A DNA stretch of 14,433 nucleotides from Methanoregulaceae archaeon UBA288 (GTDB lineage: Archaea; Halobacteriota; Methanomicrobia; Methanomicrobiales; Methanospirillaceae): contig DAEF01000239.1 of NCBI GenBank assembly GCA_002495225.1, positions 1-14,433 of the forward strand, written 5' to 3'. Below the pieces are notes generated by a model. It had not been told where the DNA came from and ran no database searches. It saw only the letters and a list, made by a program, of their open reading frames with translations. Position numbers and translations under genes: made by a program. Shown piece by piece: positions 6,225-14,200 of the stretch (positions within the stretch are counted from its first letter, which is position 1; every line of letters begins with the position of its first letter).

Positions 6225-7295
6225 CTACTCGCAGAGCACGACGGGCTTGATGACGTCGCCGCCCTTCTTCTTCATCATGAGGAGTGCATCCTCGATCTTG
6301 TCGAGGCCGCGGAAGACCTGCGTGGCCATCAGCGACGGGTCCATCCGGCCGTAGGTCACGACGTCGGCGAGCCGCTCCATCCGGACCTTGCCGCCGGGGC
6401 AGAGGCCGTTGATGATGTTCTTGCTGGCCATGCCGAAGCCCCAGCCCGTGCGCGGGATCGGCAGGTAGTCCTTGTCGAACAAGCCCTTGCCGAAGTAGTT
6501 GTTGTTCGAGATGGTCCCGCCGGCCTTGGCCAGATTGATCGCGTCCACCAGGATGTCGGGGCCGCCGCCGGAGACGATGACCGAGTCGACGCCCTTGCCG
6601 CCGGTCGCCTTCAGGATCTGCTCGACCGTGTCCCCGTCCTTGTAGCTGACGATATCGGTTGCGCCGTACGCCTTCGCGACCTCGATGGGCTTGGGCCGGG
6701 TGCCGACGGCGAAGATCCGTCCCGCACCGCGCAGCTTCGCGCCCATGATCCCGCAGAGGCCGACCGGGCCGATGCCCAGGACGGCGACCGTTCCGCCGAT
6801 CGGGATGTTCGCGTTCTCGGCGCCCATGAACCCCGTGCTGAGCATGTCGGGGATCATGACGGCCGCCTCCAGGGACATCCCCTCGGGCAGGAGCGCGAGG
6901 TTGGCGTCGGCCTGGTTCACGTGGAAGAACTCGGCGAAGACGCCGTCCTTGAAGTTCGAGAACTTCCAGCCGCCGCAGGCGCCCGTGGTCTGGGACGGGA
7001 ACCCGCGCTGCTCGGCCTCCTCGCCCCAGTCGGGCGTGATGGCCGGCACGATGACCCGGTCGCCGGGCTTGAAGTCCTTGACCTCGCTCCCGACCTCGTC
7101 GACGATGCCGAGGGCCTCGTGCCCGAGGATCATGTTGTGCCGGTCGCCGATGGCGCCCTCGAAGACGGTGTGGATGTCGGAGGTGCACGGCGCCACCGCC
7201 AGCGGGCGGCAGATCGCGTCGTTCGGGCCGCACTCGGGCCGCTCCTTCTCGATCCATCCCATCTCGCCGATCTTCAGCATTGCAAAGCCTTTCAT
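6225..7295 (-). CDS. adh: NADP-dependent zinc secondary-alcohol dehydrogenase
   Basis: A 356-aa cytoplasmic enzyme that oxidises secondary alcohols such as 2-propanol to ketones, in some relatives also ethanol, with NADP+. It closely follows the Thermoanaerobacter/Clostridium type in length and numbering. The catalytic zinc ligands C37, H59, E60 and D150 are all present. The dinucleotide loop GIGPVG starts near residue 175. T199-R200 and Y218 sit where Ser/Arg/Tyr bind the NADP phosphate in the bacterial enzymes. No structural-zinc loop is evident, as in that class. Start ATG 7295 has GGAAGGTAA upstream. It lies 52 nt after fno and is probably co-transcribed. In methanogens this enzyme allows alcohols to replace H2 as electron donor. 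Confidence 0.92.
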   Translation of the reverse strand: MKGFAMLKIGEMGWIEKERPECGPNDAICRPLAVAPCTSDIHTVFEGAIGDRHNMILGHEALGIVDEVGSEVKDFKPGDRVIVPAITPDWGEEAEQRGFPSQTTGACGGWKFSNFKDGVFAEFFHVNQADANLALLPEGMSLEAAVMIPDMLSTGFMGAENANIPIGGTVAVLGIGPVGLCGIMGAKLRGAGRIFAVGTRPKPIEVAKAYGATDIVSYKDGDTVEQILKATGGKGVDSVIVSGGGPDILVDAINLAKAGGTISNNNYFGKGLFDKDYLPIPRTGWGFGMASKNIINGLCPGGKVRMERLADVVTYGRMDPSLMATQVFRGLDKIEDALLMMKKKGGDVIKPVVLCE

Positions 7296-7347
7296 GTCAG
7301 TTACCTTCCTGTTTCGTCTCTGTTCATTGAGTGTTCGAATAGCGATA

Positions 7348-8025
7348 CTAGCAGACGCGGCCCTTGTCGAGCCCGGTAATCCGGATGCCGCCGAACTGGC
7401 ACTTGTTCCGGATGTTCAGGCCGATCAAAAGCGGCGTGATCTTCTCGATGATGCTCGCCCGCTCGAGCGCGCCGCAGTCGATGACGCGCAGTCCCGGGAC
7501 CTTCTCGATGAGCGGGGTCACCATGGCCTTGGCGTCCCTGTCGTCGCCGCAGATCAGGCAGTCGCAGTCGATCTCCTCGTCGATCACCATCCACCAGGTC
7601 TGCGAGATGTTGTTGAACGCGCAGATCACCTTCGTCTCCGGCAGGATCGCCTGCGCCCGCTGCGCGGCCGATCCCTCGGGCAACAGCAGGCACTTCGTGG
7701 CCGAACCGCCGATGGCCGACTCGAGCGGCCCCGTCGCGTCGAGCAGGGGCTTGCCCTTCGCGCCCTCCCTGATCGAGAGGAGCGTGTCCTTCTGCGCCGC
7801 GAGCGGCACGGTCAGCACCAGGACGTCGGCCTCCTGCGCCACGTCGGGGTTCGCGCCGGCACGGATGTTCCTGACGTCGCCGAGGATCTCCTTGACCTTC
7901 GTGACCGCCGCCTCGGCCTTGTCGACCGTCCGCGAGCCGATGATCACGTCCTCGCCTGCCTGTACGAACCGGAGGGCAATGCCGAGGCCCTGCCCGCCGG
8001 TTCCACCGATAACTCCAATCTTCAC
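7348..8025 (-). CDS. fno: F420H2:NADP+ oxidoreductase
   Basis: A 225-aa cytoplasmic enzyme that transfers hydride between NADPH and coenzyme F420. The N-terminus has the Rossmann motif GGTGGQGLG (~7-15), then IIGSRT (~28-34), where Ser/Arg contact the 2'-phosphate of NADP. The rest fits the family in sequence and length (about 210-230 aa). Start GTG 8025 is fixed by a perfect AAGGAGGTGA ribosome site at 8029-8038; the overlapping ATG is out of frame and hits TGA at once. First gene of a two-gene unit with adh. Here it most likely runs NADPH to F420H2, so that alcohol-derived electrons reach methanogenesis. A TATA box at 8067-8074 drives the unit. The symbol npdG is also used. Confidence 0.93.
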   Translation of the reverse strand: MKIGVIGGTGGQGLGIALRFVQAGEDVIIGSRTVDKAEAAVTKVKEILGDVRNIRAGANPDVAQEADVLVLTVPLAAQKDTLLSIREGAKGKPLLDATGPLESAIGGSATKCLLLPEGSAAQRAQAILPETKVICAFNNISQTWWMVIDEEIDCDCLICGDDRDAKAMVTPLIEKVPGLRVIDCGALERASIIEKITPLLIGLNIRNKCQFGGIRITGLDKGRVC

Positions 8026-8028
8026 ATG

Positions 8029-8038
8029 TCACCTCCTT
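8029..8038 (-). promoter_or_regulatory. consensus ribosome binding site of fno
   Basis: On the minus strand the sequence AAGGAGGTGA lies 3 nt before the GTG start at 8025. It is the strongest ribosome site in the window and decides between GTG and the overlapping out-of-frame ATG. It suggests high expression of the alcohol-oxidation unit. Confidence 0.85.
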
Positions 8039-8066
8039 CTACACAGGAGACTCGGGCGGAACCCCC

Positions 8067-8095
8067 ATTTAAAGGTTGGATTTACTGTGGATCCA
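8067..8095 (-). promoter_or_regulatory. fno-adh promoter: TATA box with adjacent operator-like palindrome
   Basis: On the minus strand CTTTAAAT (8067-8074) is a good archaeal TATA box, giving a start near 8043-8048 and a leader of about 20 nt. Just upstream lies a perfect 8-bp palindrome TGGATCCA (8088-8095), flanked by TTTA and TAAA arms. That position suits a regulator controlling access of TBP/TFB. Alcohol- or H2-dependent control is a guess. Confidence 0.6.
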
Positions 8096-8193
8096 TAAAC
8101 CCTTCGATTCAAATAGAGGGACGTGGCGGGCCCGTCGCGAATTTCCCCACTCTTCCTCAATCCGACCGGGTGGACGGCAATAAACGGGTGATA

Positions 8194-8209
8194 CGCGCGG
8201 ATCCGCGCG
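8194..8209. repeat. 16-bp perfect GC palindrome in the gap before the PAS gene end
   Basis: CGCGCGG and its mirror around GATC form a perfect 16-bp palindrome, about 45 bp past the stop of the PAS gene and over 100 bp upstream of the fno TATA box. A 12-bp palindrome (8233-8244) lies next to it. These may be terminator-like or binding sites. Short palindromes are not rare in DNA this GC-rich. Confidence 0.35.
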
Positions 8210-8243
8210 GTCGCGCCGGCGAAAGATCGAAACCCGGGCCCGG

Positions 8244-8264
8244 GGGCGCCCGCCTCAGGCGCCC
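8244..8264 (-). terminator. GC hairpin at the end of the PAS gene
   Basis: GGGCGCC (8244-8250) and GGCGCCC (8258-8264) form a 7-bp stem with a 7-nt loop that contains the stop codon of the PAS gene. No oligo-T run follows on the minus strand, so it could equally be an RNA stability element. Confidence 0.3.
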
Positions 8265-10066
8265 GGCTCGGGGCCCGTGCGGAACGTCAGCCCGCAACCG
8301 ACTTCGTCGGCCGCGCTGGGGAACCGGTCCAGGTCCTCGAGCACCTCGGAGACGTCGATCATGAACGAGGCGAGCTCGCCCGACGGGAGCTTGAAGACGT
8401 AGTGCGAGATCCAGGGGAAGTCGTCGCGGTCCCGGTACCGGAGCGGCGGCACGACCTCGGGCCGCTCGGTCGTCAGCACCCGCGAAAGCATGTCCCGGAT
8501 GTCCGGGTCCGGGAGCTCGGGGAACTCCTCGAAGAGGCGCCGGCCGATCAGCTCGTCGCGGTCCATGCGGAGGAGATCCGCGGTCACCCGGTTGACGTCC
8601 GTGATGAGGTAGTCCCTGCCGCCGTCGACCGGCTCGTAGATCAGAACGCCGTTGCAGGTGTCCTCGAAGAAGGACCGGTACCGGGTCTCCAGGAAGTTGC
8701 TGACCCGCAGGGCCTCCTCCGCCCGCTTCCGGTCGGTGATGTCGAGGAAGATCCCGTTCCAGACCGTCTCGTGCTTGAGCCGGACGGGGTGCGAGATGCC
8801 CTGGACGTACATCTCGCCCCCGGTCGGCCTGAGGAACCGGCCCTCGAAGGTCCACGGCGCCACCCGCCGGACCACGTCCCGGATCGACTCGACCCACCGC
8901 TCCCGGTCCTCGGGGGCGATGCACGCGACAAACCGCTGGAACCAGGTGTGGAGCGGCTCGGGACTGAGGCCGTAGACGTCCGCGGAGCGCTCGTCGACGT
9001 GGTAAACGCCCCACTCGCCCGAGTCGCGGGCGTAGAACTGGTAGACGATCCCGGGCAGGTTGCTGGAGATCCCCTCGAGCCGCTCGCGCAGCTCCTTCTC
9101 GGCCCGCTTCTTGGCCGTGATGTCCTTGAAGAGGATGGCGTACTCGGTCGCCGGGCCGCCGCTGTCTGGCAGGATCGGGGTGAAGACCACCTCAAAGTAG
9201 GCGATGCCGCACTTCGTGCTCGGGATCCCCCGCTCCCGCCGGAGCCGGTCGAAGTCGCAGGCGAGCTCGGTCTCGGTCGCCCGCCCGTCGCGGATCAGGG
9301 ACGGGAGCCGGTCCCGGTAGCAGGCAATGTCGAAGACGCTCGCGTCCTTTAGGTCGGCGGCCGATCGCACGCCGAGGACCCGCAGGGCGGCGCGGTTCGC
9401 GTTCAGGACGGTCCCGTCGGCGGAGAAGAGGATGATCCCGCCCGGGACGGACTCGAAGAGGGTGGCTATCTTCTTCTCCGAGTCCGCGAGATCGGTCTCG
9501 GCCTTCCGGAGCGCGGTGATCTCGCGGACGCTGACCAGGATCTCCAGCCCGGTCGTCGGCGAGACGATCGGCGCGAAGTCGGCGAGGTAGACCCGGTCCG
9601 TCCGCTCGTCGGTCAGCTGCATCTGCTCCCGGTACGCCTCGGACCGGCGGATCCGCTCGACGTTCTGCCGGACCAGTGGGTCCGAGAAGACGGGGAGATC
9701 GAGGTCGAAGATCGGCGCGCCGTCCAGGGTGTGGGAGGGGTTGATGCCGAGGGCGGAAAGGAAGCTCGCGTTTGTCATGCCGACCAGGAGGTCGGCGTCC
9801 AGGATCACGAGCGCGTTCGGCGAGCTGGCGAAGATCTCGGGCAGGGGCAGGCGCCGGGTCTGCCGGTAGAGCTTCTTCTGGCCGAACCGCTCCATGCTCA
9901 CGTCGCCGCTCTGCGCGAGGATCTCGAGGTACTTGGCCGCGGTCCTGCGGTCGATCTCGAGGTCGCGGGCGATGGTCGTGATCGAAACGCCCCGGGGGGC
10001 GTGCTGCCGGAGCAGGTCGAGGATCCTGCCGAAGATCTCCTGGTACTCGGTCGTGTCGTCCGTCAC
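8255..10066 (-). CDS. helix-turn-helix protein with four PAS domains, no kinase
   Basis: About 603 aa, cytoplasmic, no TM segments. Residues ~8-70 form a winged helix-turn-helix (SITTIARDLEIDRRTAAKYLEILAQSGDV, split here by position as 28-56, is the recognition core). Four PAS/PAC units follow at roughly 78-190, 196-318, 320-450 and 455-580. No histidine-kinase (H-box, ATPase), GGDEF or receiver domain follows the last PAS, and the protein ends PEPGA. Such HTH-PAS proteins are abundant in Methanomicrobiales and probably act as one-component transcription regulators sensing redox state or a ligand. The start is uncertain: GTG 10066 has a partial ribosome site (GGCGATC); GTG 10096 would add ten residues. 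Its target is unknown; it lies just upstream of the fno-adh promoter on the same strand. Confidence 0.75.
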   Translation of the reverse strand: MTDDTTEYQEIFGRILDLLRQHAPRGVSITTIARDLEIDRRTAAKYLEILAQSGDVSMERFGQKKLYRQTRRLPLPEIFASSPNALVILDADLLVGMTNASFLSALGINPSHTLDGAPIFDLDLPVFSDPLVRQNVERIRRSEAYREQMQLTDERTDRVYLADFAPIVSPTTGLEILVSVREITALRKAETDLADSEKKIATLFESVPGGIILFSADGTVLNANRAALRVLGVRSAADLKDASVFDIACYRDRLPSLIRDGRATETELACDFDRLRRERGIPSTKCGIAYFEVVFTPILPDSGGPATEYAILFKDITAKKRAEKELRERLEGISSNLPGIVYQFYARDSGEWGVYHVDERSADVYGLSPEPLHTWFQRFVACIAPEDRERWVESIRDVVRRVAPWTFEGRFLRPTGGEMYVQGISHPVRLKHETVWNGIFLDITDRKRAEEALRVSNFLETRYRSFFEDTCNGVLIYEPVDGGRDYLITDVNRVTADLLRMDRDELIGRRLFEEFPELPDPDIRDMLSRVLTTERPEVVPPLRYRDRDDFPWISHYVFKLPSGELASFMIDVSEVLEDLDRFPSAADEVGCGLTFRTGPEPGA

Positions 10067-10096
10067 GGGGATCGCCAGCGGGCCTCGTCGCCGCAC

Positions 10097-10170
10097 GCGG
10101 GACGAAGCCCCTGGAGAGCTCGTTTTCGCACGGTATCTGTTTTTCCGATGAGGTACGCCCGTGCCGGCGA
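10097..10170. promoter_or_regulatory. short gap holding the probable PAS gene promoter
   Basis: The 74-bp gap between the lipoprotein stop and the PAS gene contains an A-rich minus-strand stretch, ggaaaaacagatacc (about 10133-10147). It is the only AT-rich patch here and a plausible BRE/TATA region. No terminator-like T-run follows the lipoprotein gene. Confidence 0.3.
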
Positions 10171-10974
10171 TCAGGGATACGTCCCCTCACCGGCCGAGAG
10201 GGCGGCGTCGGCCCGGGTCCAGCCGCGCTCGCCGTCGGGAAACTCGACGAGCGCGTGGTCCGTGTAGGCGTTGAAGGTCCAGCCGCCGCGCCACCACTGG
10301 TTCGACCCGGCCAGGCGGACCCCGACCGAGACGTTCGCCGGAGTGCCGGCCCGGTAGTCGACGAAGGCGTCGACCGGGTGGCGGTAGCACCGCACCCCCG
10401 CCCCCTGCCCGGGCAGGTCGCAGTCCGCGGAGACGAGGCCCGGCCCGCCCCCGAGCAGGGGCTCGCGCCCGGCCGGTTCGTGGGTCTCGATGCTGCGGTC
10501 CACGGCGATCCGGGCACCGAGCAGGTACGGCACCAGCACCGGGGTCGCGTCCGAGCGGCCGGTGGCCGGCGGCGCCGGCGTGACCGGCGGCGCCTCCTCG
10601 CCGGGAGCGATCGGGATCAGCGTGCCGCGGTACCCGGGCAGGAACCGTGCGGCCCGGAGTTCGAGGAGCGGCGTCCCGTTCGCCTCGATTACCGCGACCG
10701 TCCAGCCCGGCCGGACGCCGTACCCCGTCCCGTTCGCCATCGCCTCGCCGAGCGCGGACGAGCCGTTCACGGACGGCAGCGGCACCCGGAGCACGAGGTC
10801 GTCGACCGGCCAGTCGACGGAGACCGAGAGATCGTACGAATAGTCGTGCCGGAGGGACAGGTCGTCCTCGCCGGGCGGGCCGAGGCACCCCGCGACGAGG
10901 AGCGCGGCTCCGACGAGCAGGAAGAGCAGGCGGCGGAAACGACCGGACCGGGCGGCGTCAAGGAGCTTCGACAT
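10171..10974 (-). CDS. lipoprotein of unknown function
   Basis: A 267-aa precursor with a charged N-terminus, a hydrophobic stretch and a lipobox LVAG-C30, so probably anchored outside the membrane. I do not recognise the mature domain. It begins with a Ser/Asp/Tyr-rich strand-forming segment and has a Pro/Ala-rich linker in the middle (PPVTPAPPATG). It has two Cys in the second half (in SADCDLPG and RCYRH) that could form a disulfide, and a Trp-rich C-terminal part (QWWRGGWTF). The pattern suggests a beta-rich extracellular domain. Start ATG 10974 is preferred over GTG 10983, which lies too close to its GGGAG, because it aligns exactly with the start of the chagasin-like gene. It stands behind copy B of the shared leader. 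Confidence 0.65.
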   Translation of the reverse strand: MSKLLDAARSGRFRRLLFLLVGAALLVAGCLGPPGEDDLSLRHDYSYDLSVSVDWPVDDLVLRVPLPSVNGSSALGEAMANGTGYGVRPGWTVAVIEANGTPLLELRAARFLPGYRGTLIPIAPGEEAPPVTPAPPATGRSDATPVLVPYLLGARIAVDRSIETHEPAGREPLLGGGPGLVSADCDLPGQGAGVRCYRHPVDAFVDYRAGTPANVSVGVRLAGSNQWWRGGWTFNAYTDHALVEFPDGERGWTRADAALSAGEGTYP

Positions 10975-11069
10975 CAGTGTCACGTCTCCCGCCCCACGGC
11001 GGGGCAGTCTTCCTGTGTGCCGCGATCGTACTTAAGTGCCGGTACGACCCGGACGACCGTCGTAGCGAC
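10963..11069 (-). promoter_or_regulatory. lipoprotein promoter/leader cassette, copy B
   Basis: Copy B of the element at 5821-5926. In gene direction: the GTCGCTACGA box (11060-11069), an ACTTAAGTA core (11029-11035 region), GATCGC, CAGG, AGACTGCCCC, then GGGGC to close a 5-bp hairpin (10991-10995 with 11001-11005). TGACAC and the ATG at 10974 follow. The alignment with copy A needs a single one-base gap (11011) and keeps the spacing of every block, including the first three codons. The upstream gttatat of copy A is missing, so TTAAGTA is the better shared TATA candidate. Confidence 0.65.
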
Positions 11070-11200
11070 ATCCAGCCTCCCGCGGCAGGCGATCGGGCCA
11101 GATTACGGACGCGGCCCGATACCGGCGATGCGTTCGGCGGCGCGAACGGCGTCGGCGGATTAATGCCGTACCGGGCCAACCGAAGAGTGATGGTGATAGC
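11070..11200. promoter_or_regulatory. divergent intergenic region before the surface-protein gene
   Basis: This gap separates the lipoprotein (minus) and surface-protein (plus) genes. A TATA-like ggattaatg (11157-11165) lies about 36-44 nt before the ATG at 11201. A ribosome site tGGTGATa (11192-11199) lies right before the start. No gene was seen. Confidence 0.4.
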
Positions 11201-14200
11201 ATGAGTCGAGCCGGGATGGTCCTCGCCTGCGCGGTCCTCGCCGTGCTGATCGCGGCGGCCGGTCCGGCCGCATCAGCGGCGACGGTCCGGGCCGATGACC
11301 CCGCGGTCCCCGACGCGGGCCTGGAGACCCCCGGCCCGGTCGTGCGGGGCACGGTCACGACCCTCCCGATCGTGATCACGGCGCCCGGGACGTACACGCT
11401 CGACCGCGACTACCTGAACCTGGCAGGCACGATCGCGATCGACGTCAGGTGTTCGGACGTCGTCATCGACGGGGCCGGCCATCTGCTCGACGGCGTCGAC
11501 GGCGCGAACAGCGTCGGGGTCCAGGTGCGCGGGAGCGCCGCCCTCTCGGGGGTGATCGTGAAGAACCTCCGGGTGAGCGACTGGGGAAGGGGGGTCTCGT
11601 TCTCGAACGCCCGCGGCAGGATCGAGGGGGTGACCGCCAGCTCGAACACCGGGGCGGGGATCATCCTCTACCCGGGCGGCGACGGCACGGTCGTCACCGG
11701 CTGCACGGCCGAGAAGAACGGCCTGGGCGGCTTCTCGATCTCGTACTCCCCCGGCGTCCAGCTCTCGTCGTGCACCGCGCGCGAGAACGTCAACGACGGG
11801 TTCTACATCCTGGCCTCGAACAACGCCCGGGTCACCGGCGCGACGTCGAGCGAGAACACCATGAGCGGCATCGCGCTCACCGGATCGAGTGCCGGCCGGA
11901 TCAGCGGCGCCCTCGTCTCCGGCTGCCAGCTGACGGGTAACGACTATGCCGGTGTCTACATGAGCCGCGCCCAGGGAAACACGGTAATCAACAACCGCCT
12001 CGAGAACGGCAGGAACGTCTTCCTCGAGGGCGCCGAGATCGGCGCGAACACCTGGAACACGCCCAAGACGGCCGGCACGAACATCGTCGGCGGGGCGTAC
12101 CTCGGCGGCAACTGGTGGTCCGGGTTCTCGGAGACGGCAGCCGATGCGGACGGGGACGGGCTCGCCGATACGGCCTGCGCGATCGGTACGGGCAACGCCG
12201 ACGCCCTCCCCCTCGTCACGAAGGACTTCCTGATCCGGCCGGGGATGGTGATCACCGCGCCCGGGACGTACACCCTCGACGGCGACATCGACGGCTCAAG
12301 CCACCCGAGGGTGGTCGAGGTCAGGTGCTCGAACGTCGTGATCGACGGAAACGGGTACCGGATCACCGGCGGCGGCCAGTTCGAGTACTGCGGGATCTTC
12401 GTCAACAACCCGTCCGGCGCCGTCACCGGGCTCACCGTCCGGGACCTCGTCGTCTCGAACTGCTACAACGGCATCTACCTGGTCAACACCGACGCGAGCC
12501 GGATCGAGGGGTGCCGGATCGCCGACATCCCGTCGAACGGGATGGGCCTGGTCCTCGCCCAGGGGAGCGACGGCAACACGATCACGGGCAACCGGGTGCA
12601 CGCCGGCTCATCCGCCGGCCCGGGCACGAAGGGGATGATGATCGCCGCGTCGTCGCAGAACACCATCACGAACAACGAGTTCGACAACCCGGTCAACGTA
12701 CTCTTCGGCGCATCGGCAGGCGCGAACACCTGGAACCGGCCGAAGACGGCCGGCACGAACATCGTGGGCGGACCGTCCCTCGGCGGGAACTGCTGGGCCG
12801 GGCCGGACGGCACCGGCTGGTCGCAGCAGGTCGCGGACGCCGACAACGACGGCATCGGCGACAGCCCCTGCGTCCTCGCGACTGGAAACACCGACGCGCT
12901 GCCGCTCGTCCGGCCCCGGCCCCGCGCCAGCTTCACGGCGACGCCCGTGACGGGGACGGCGCCGCTCGCCGTCCGGTTCACGGACACCTCGACCGGGTCC
13001 CCGACCTCGTGGGCGTGGTGGTTCGGCGACGGCACGACCTCGACGTTGCAGAGCCCGGTGCACACGTACGCCGCGCCCGGCACCTACACCGTCTCGCTGA
13101 GGGTCGGCAGCGCCGCCGGCCAGTCCGCGACCGAGACCAGGACCGGCATGGTCACGGTCCGCTCGCCGTTCTCGGTCGTCTCCGTCACACCGAAGACCGG
13201 GATGCAGGCGTCCACCGTCGCGGTCACACAGCTCGCCGGCAGCGGGTTCCAGGCCGGAGCCACCGTGAAGCTCGCGAGGACGGGCTCTGCCGAGAGCATT
13301 GCGGCAACGAGCGTCGTCGTGGCCTCGCCGACCGCGATCTCCTGCCAGTTCCGGCTCCCGATGACGGCCACGACGGGGCCCTGGAACGTGGTCGTGACCA
13401 ACCCCGGCGGCCAGAGCGCGACCCTCGCCGGCGGGTTCACCGTCTCGACATACGTGCCCGCCGGGGCGGGCCTGGCGTATACTGGGCAGAAAATCGTCAT
13501 TTCGCGGGCCGGCTCGTATTACCTGGCATCCGACATCTCGAACGCCAACCTGCCCACCTGCATCGAGATCCAGGCCTCGGACGTCGTCTTCGACGGCGCG
13601 AATCGCCTGATCGACGGGCTCGACGCCGCCCAGTCGTACGGGATTTTCGTCCACGGCCCGGTCACGCCCGTCTCGAACGTCACGATCCGGAACGTGCGAA
13701 TCCAGGACTGGTACTCCGGGGTCTTCTTCGACGCGGCCCGAAACTCCCGGATCGAGGCCTCCACGCTCTCGAGCAACGGGTTCGCCGGGGCCGTCGTCAA
13801 GAAGGACGCGGTCGGGAACCGGGTCGCTGACAGCACCGTCACCAACAACAACTACGGCCTCATCTTCTCGGAGGGCGCGGACGGCGGCACGGTCTCGGCG
13901 AACGAGGTCCGGCAGAACACCTGCGGGCTGTTCGTCTACCTCTCGGAGGGGATCACGGTCACGGGCAACCGGATCTCGGAGAACACCGGCAGCGGGCTCA
14001 ACCTGCACGCCTCGGGCGGCGGCTCGATCTACGACAACCTCTTCAGCAACCGCCAGAACGTCGTCTTCTACGGCGAGCCCTACAAGGCGAACGCCTGGTC
14101 CGTCTCGCCGGGCACCGCGTGGTCCCCCGCGAACATCGTGGGCGGCCCGAGAATCGGCGGCAACTACTGGGGCGCGCCGGACGGCACCGGGTTCTCGCAG

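Noticed and set aside
5404..7257. 617-codon minus-strand frame covering adh and the chagasin-like gene
   Set aside because: Only its last 142 codons (from 5832) are a real gene; the earlier part is out of frame with adh and crosses the terminator.
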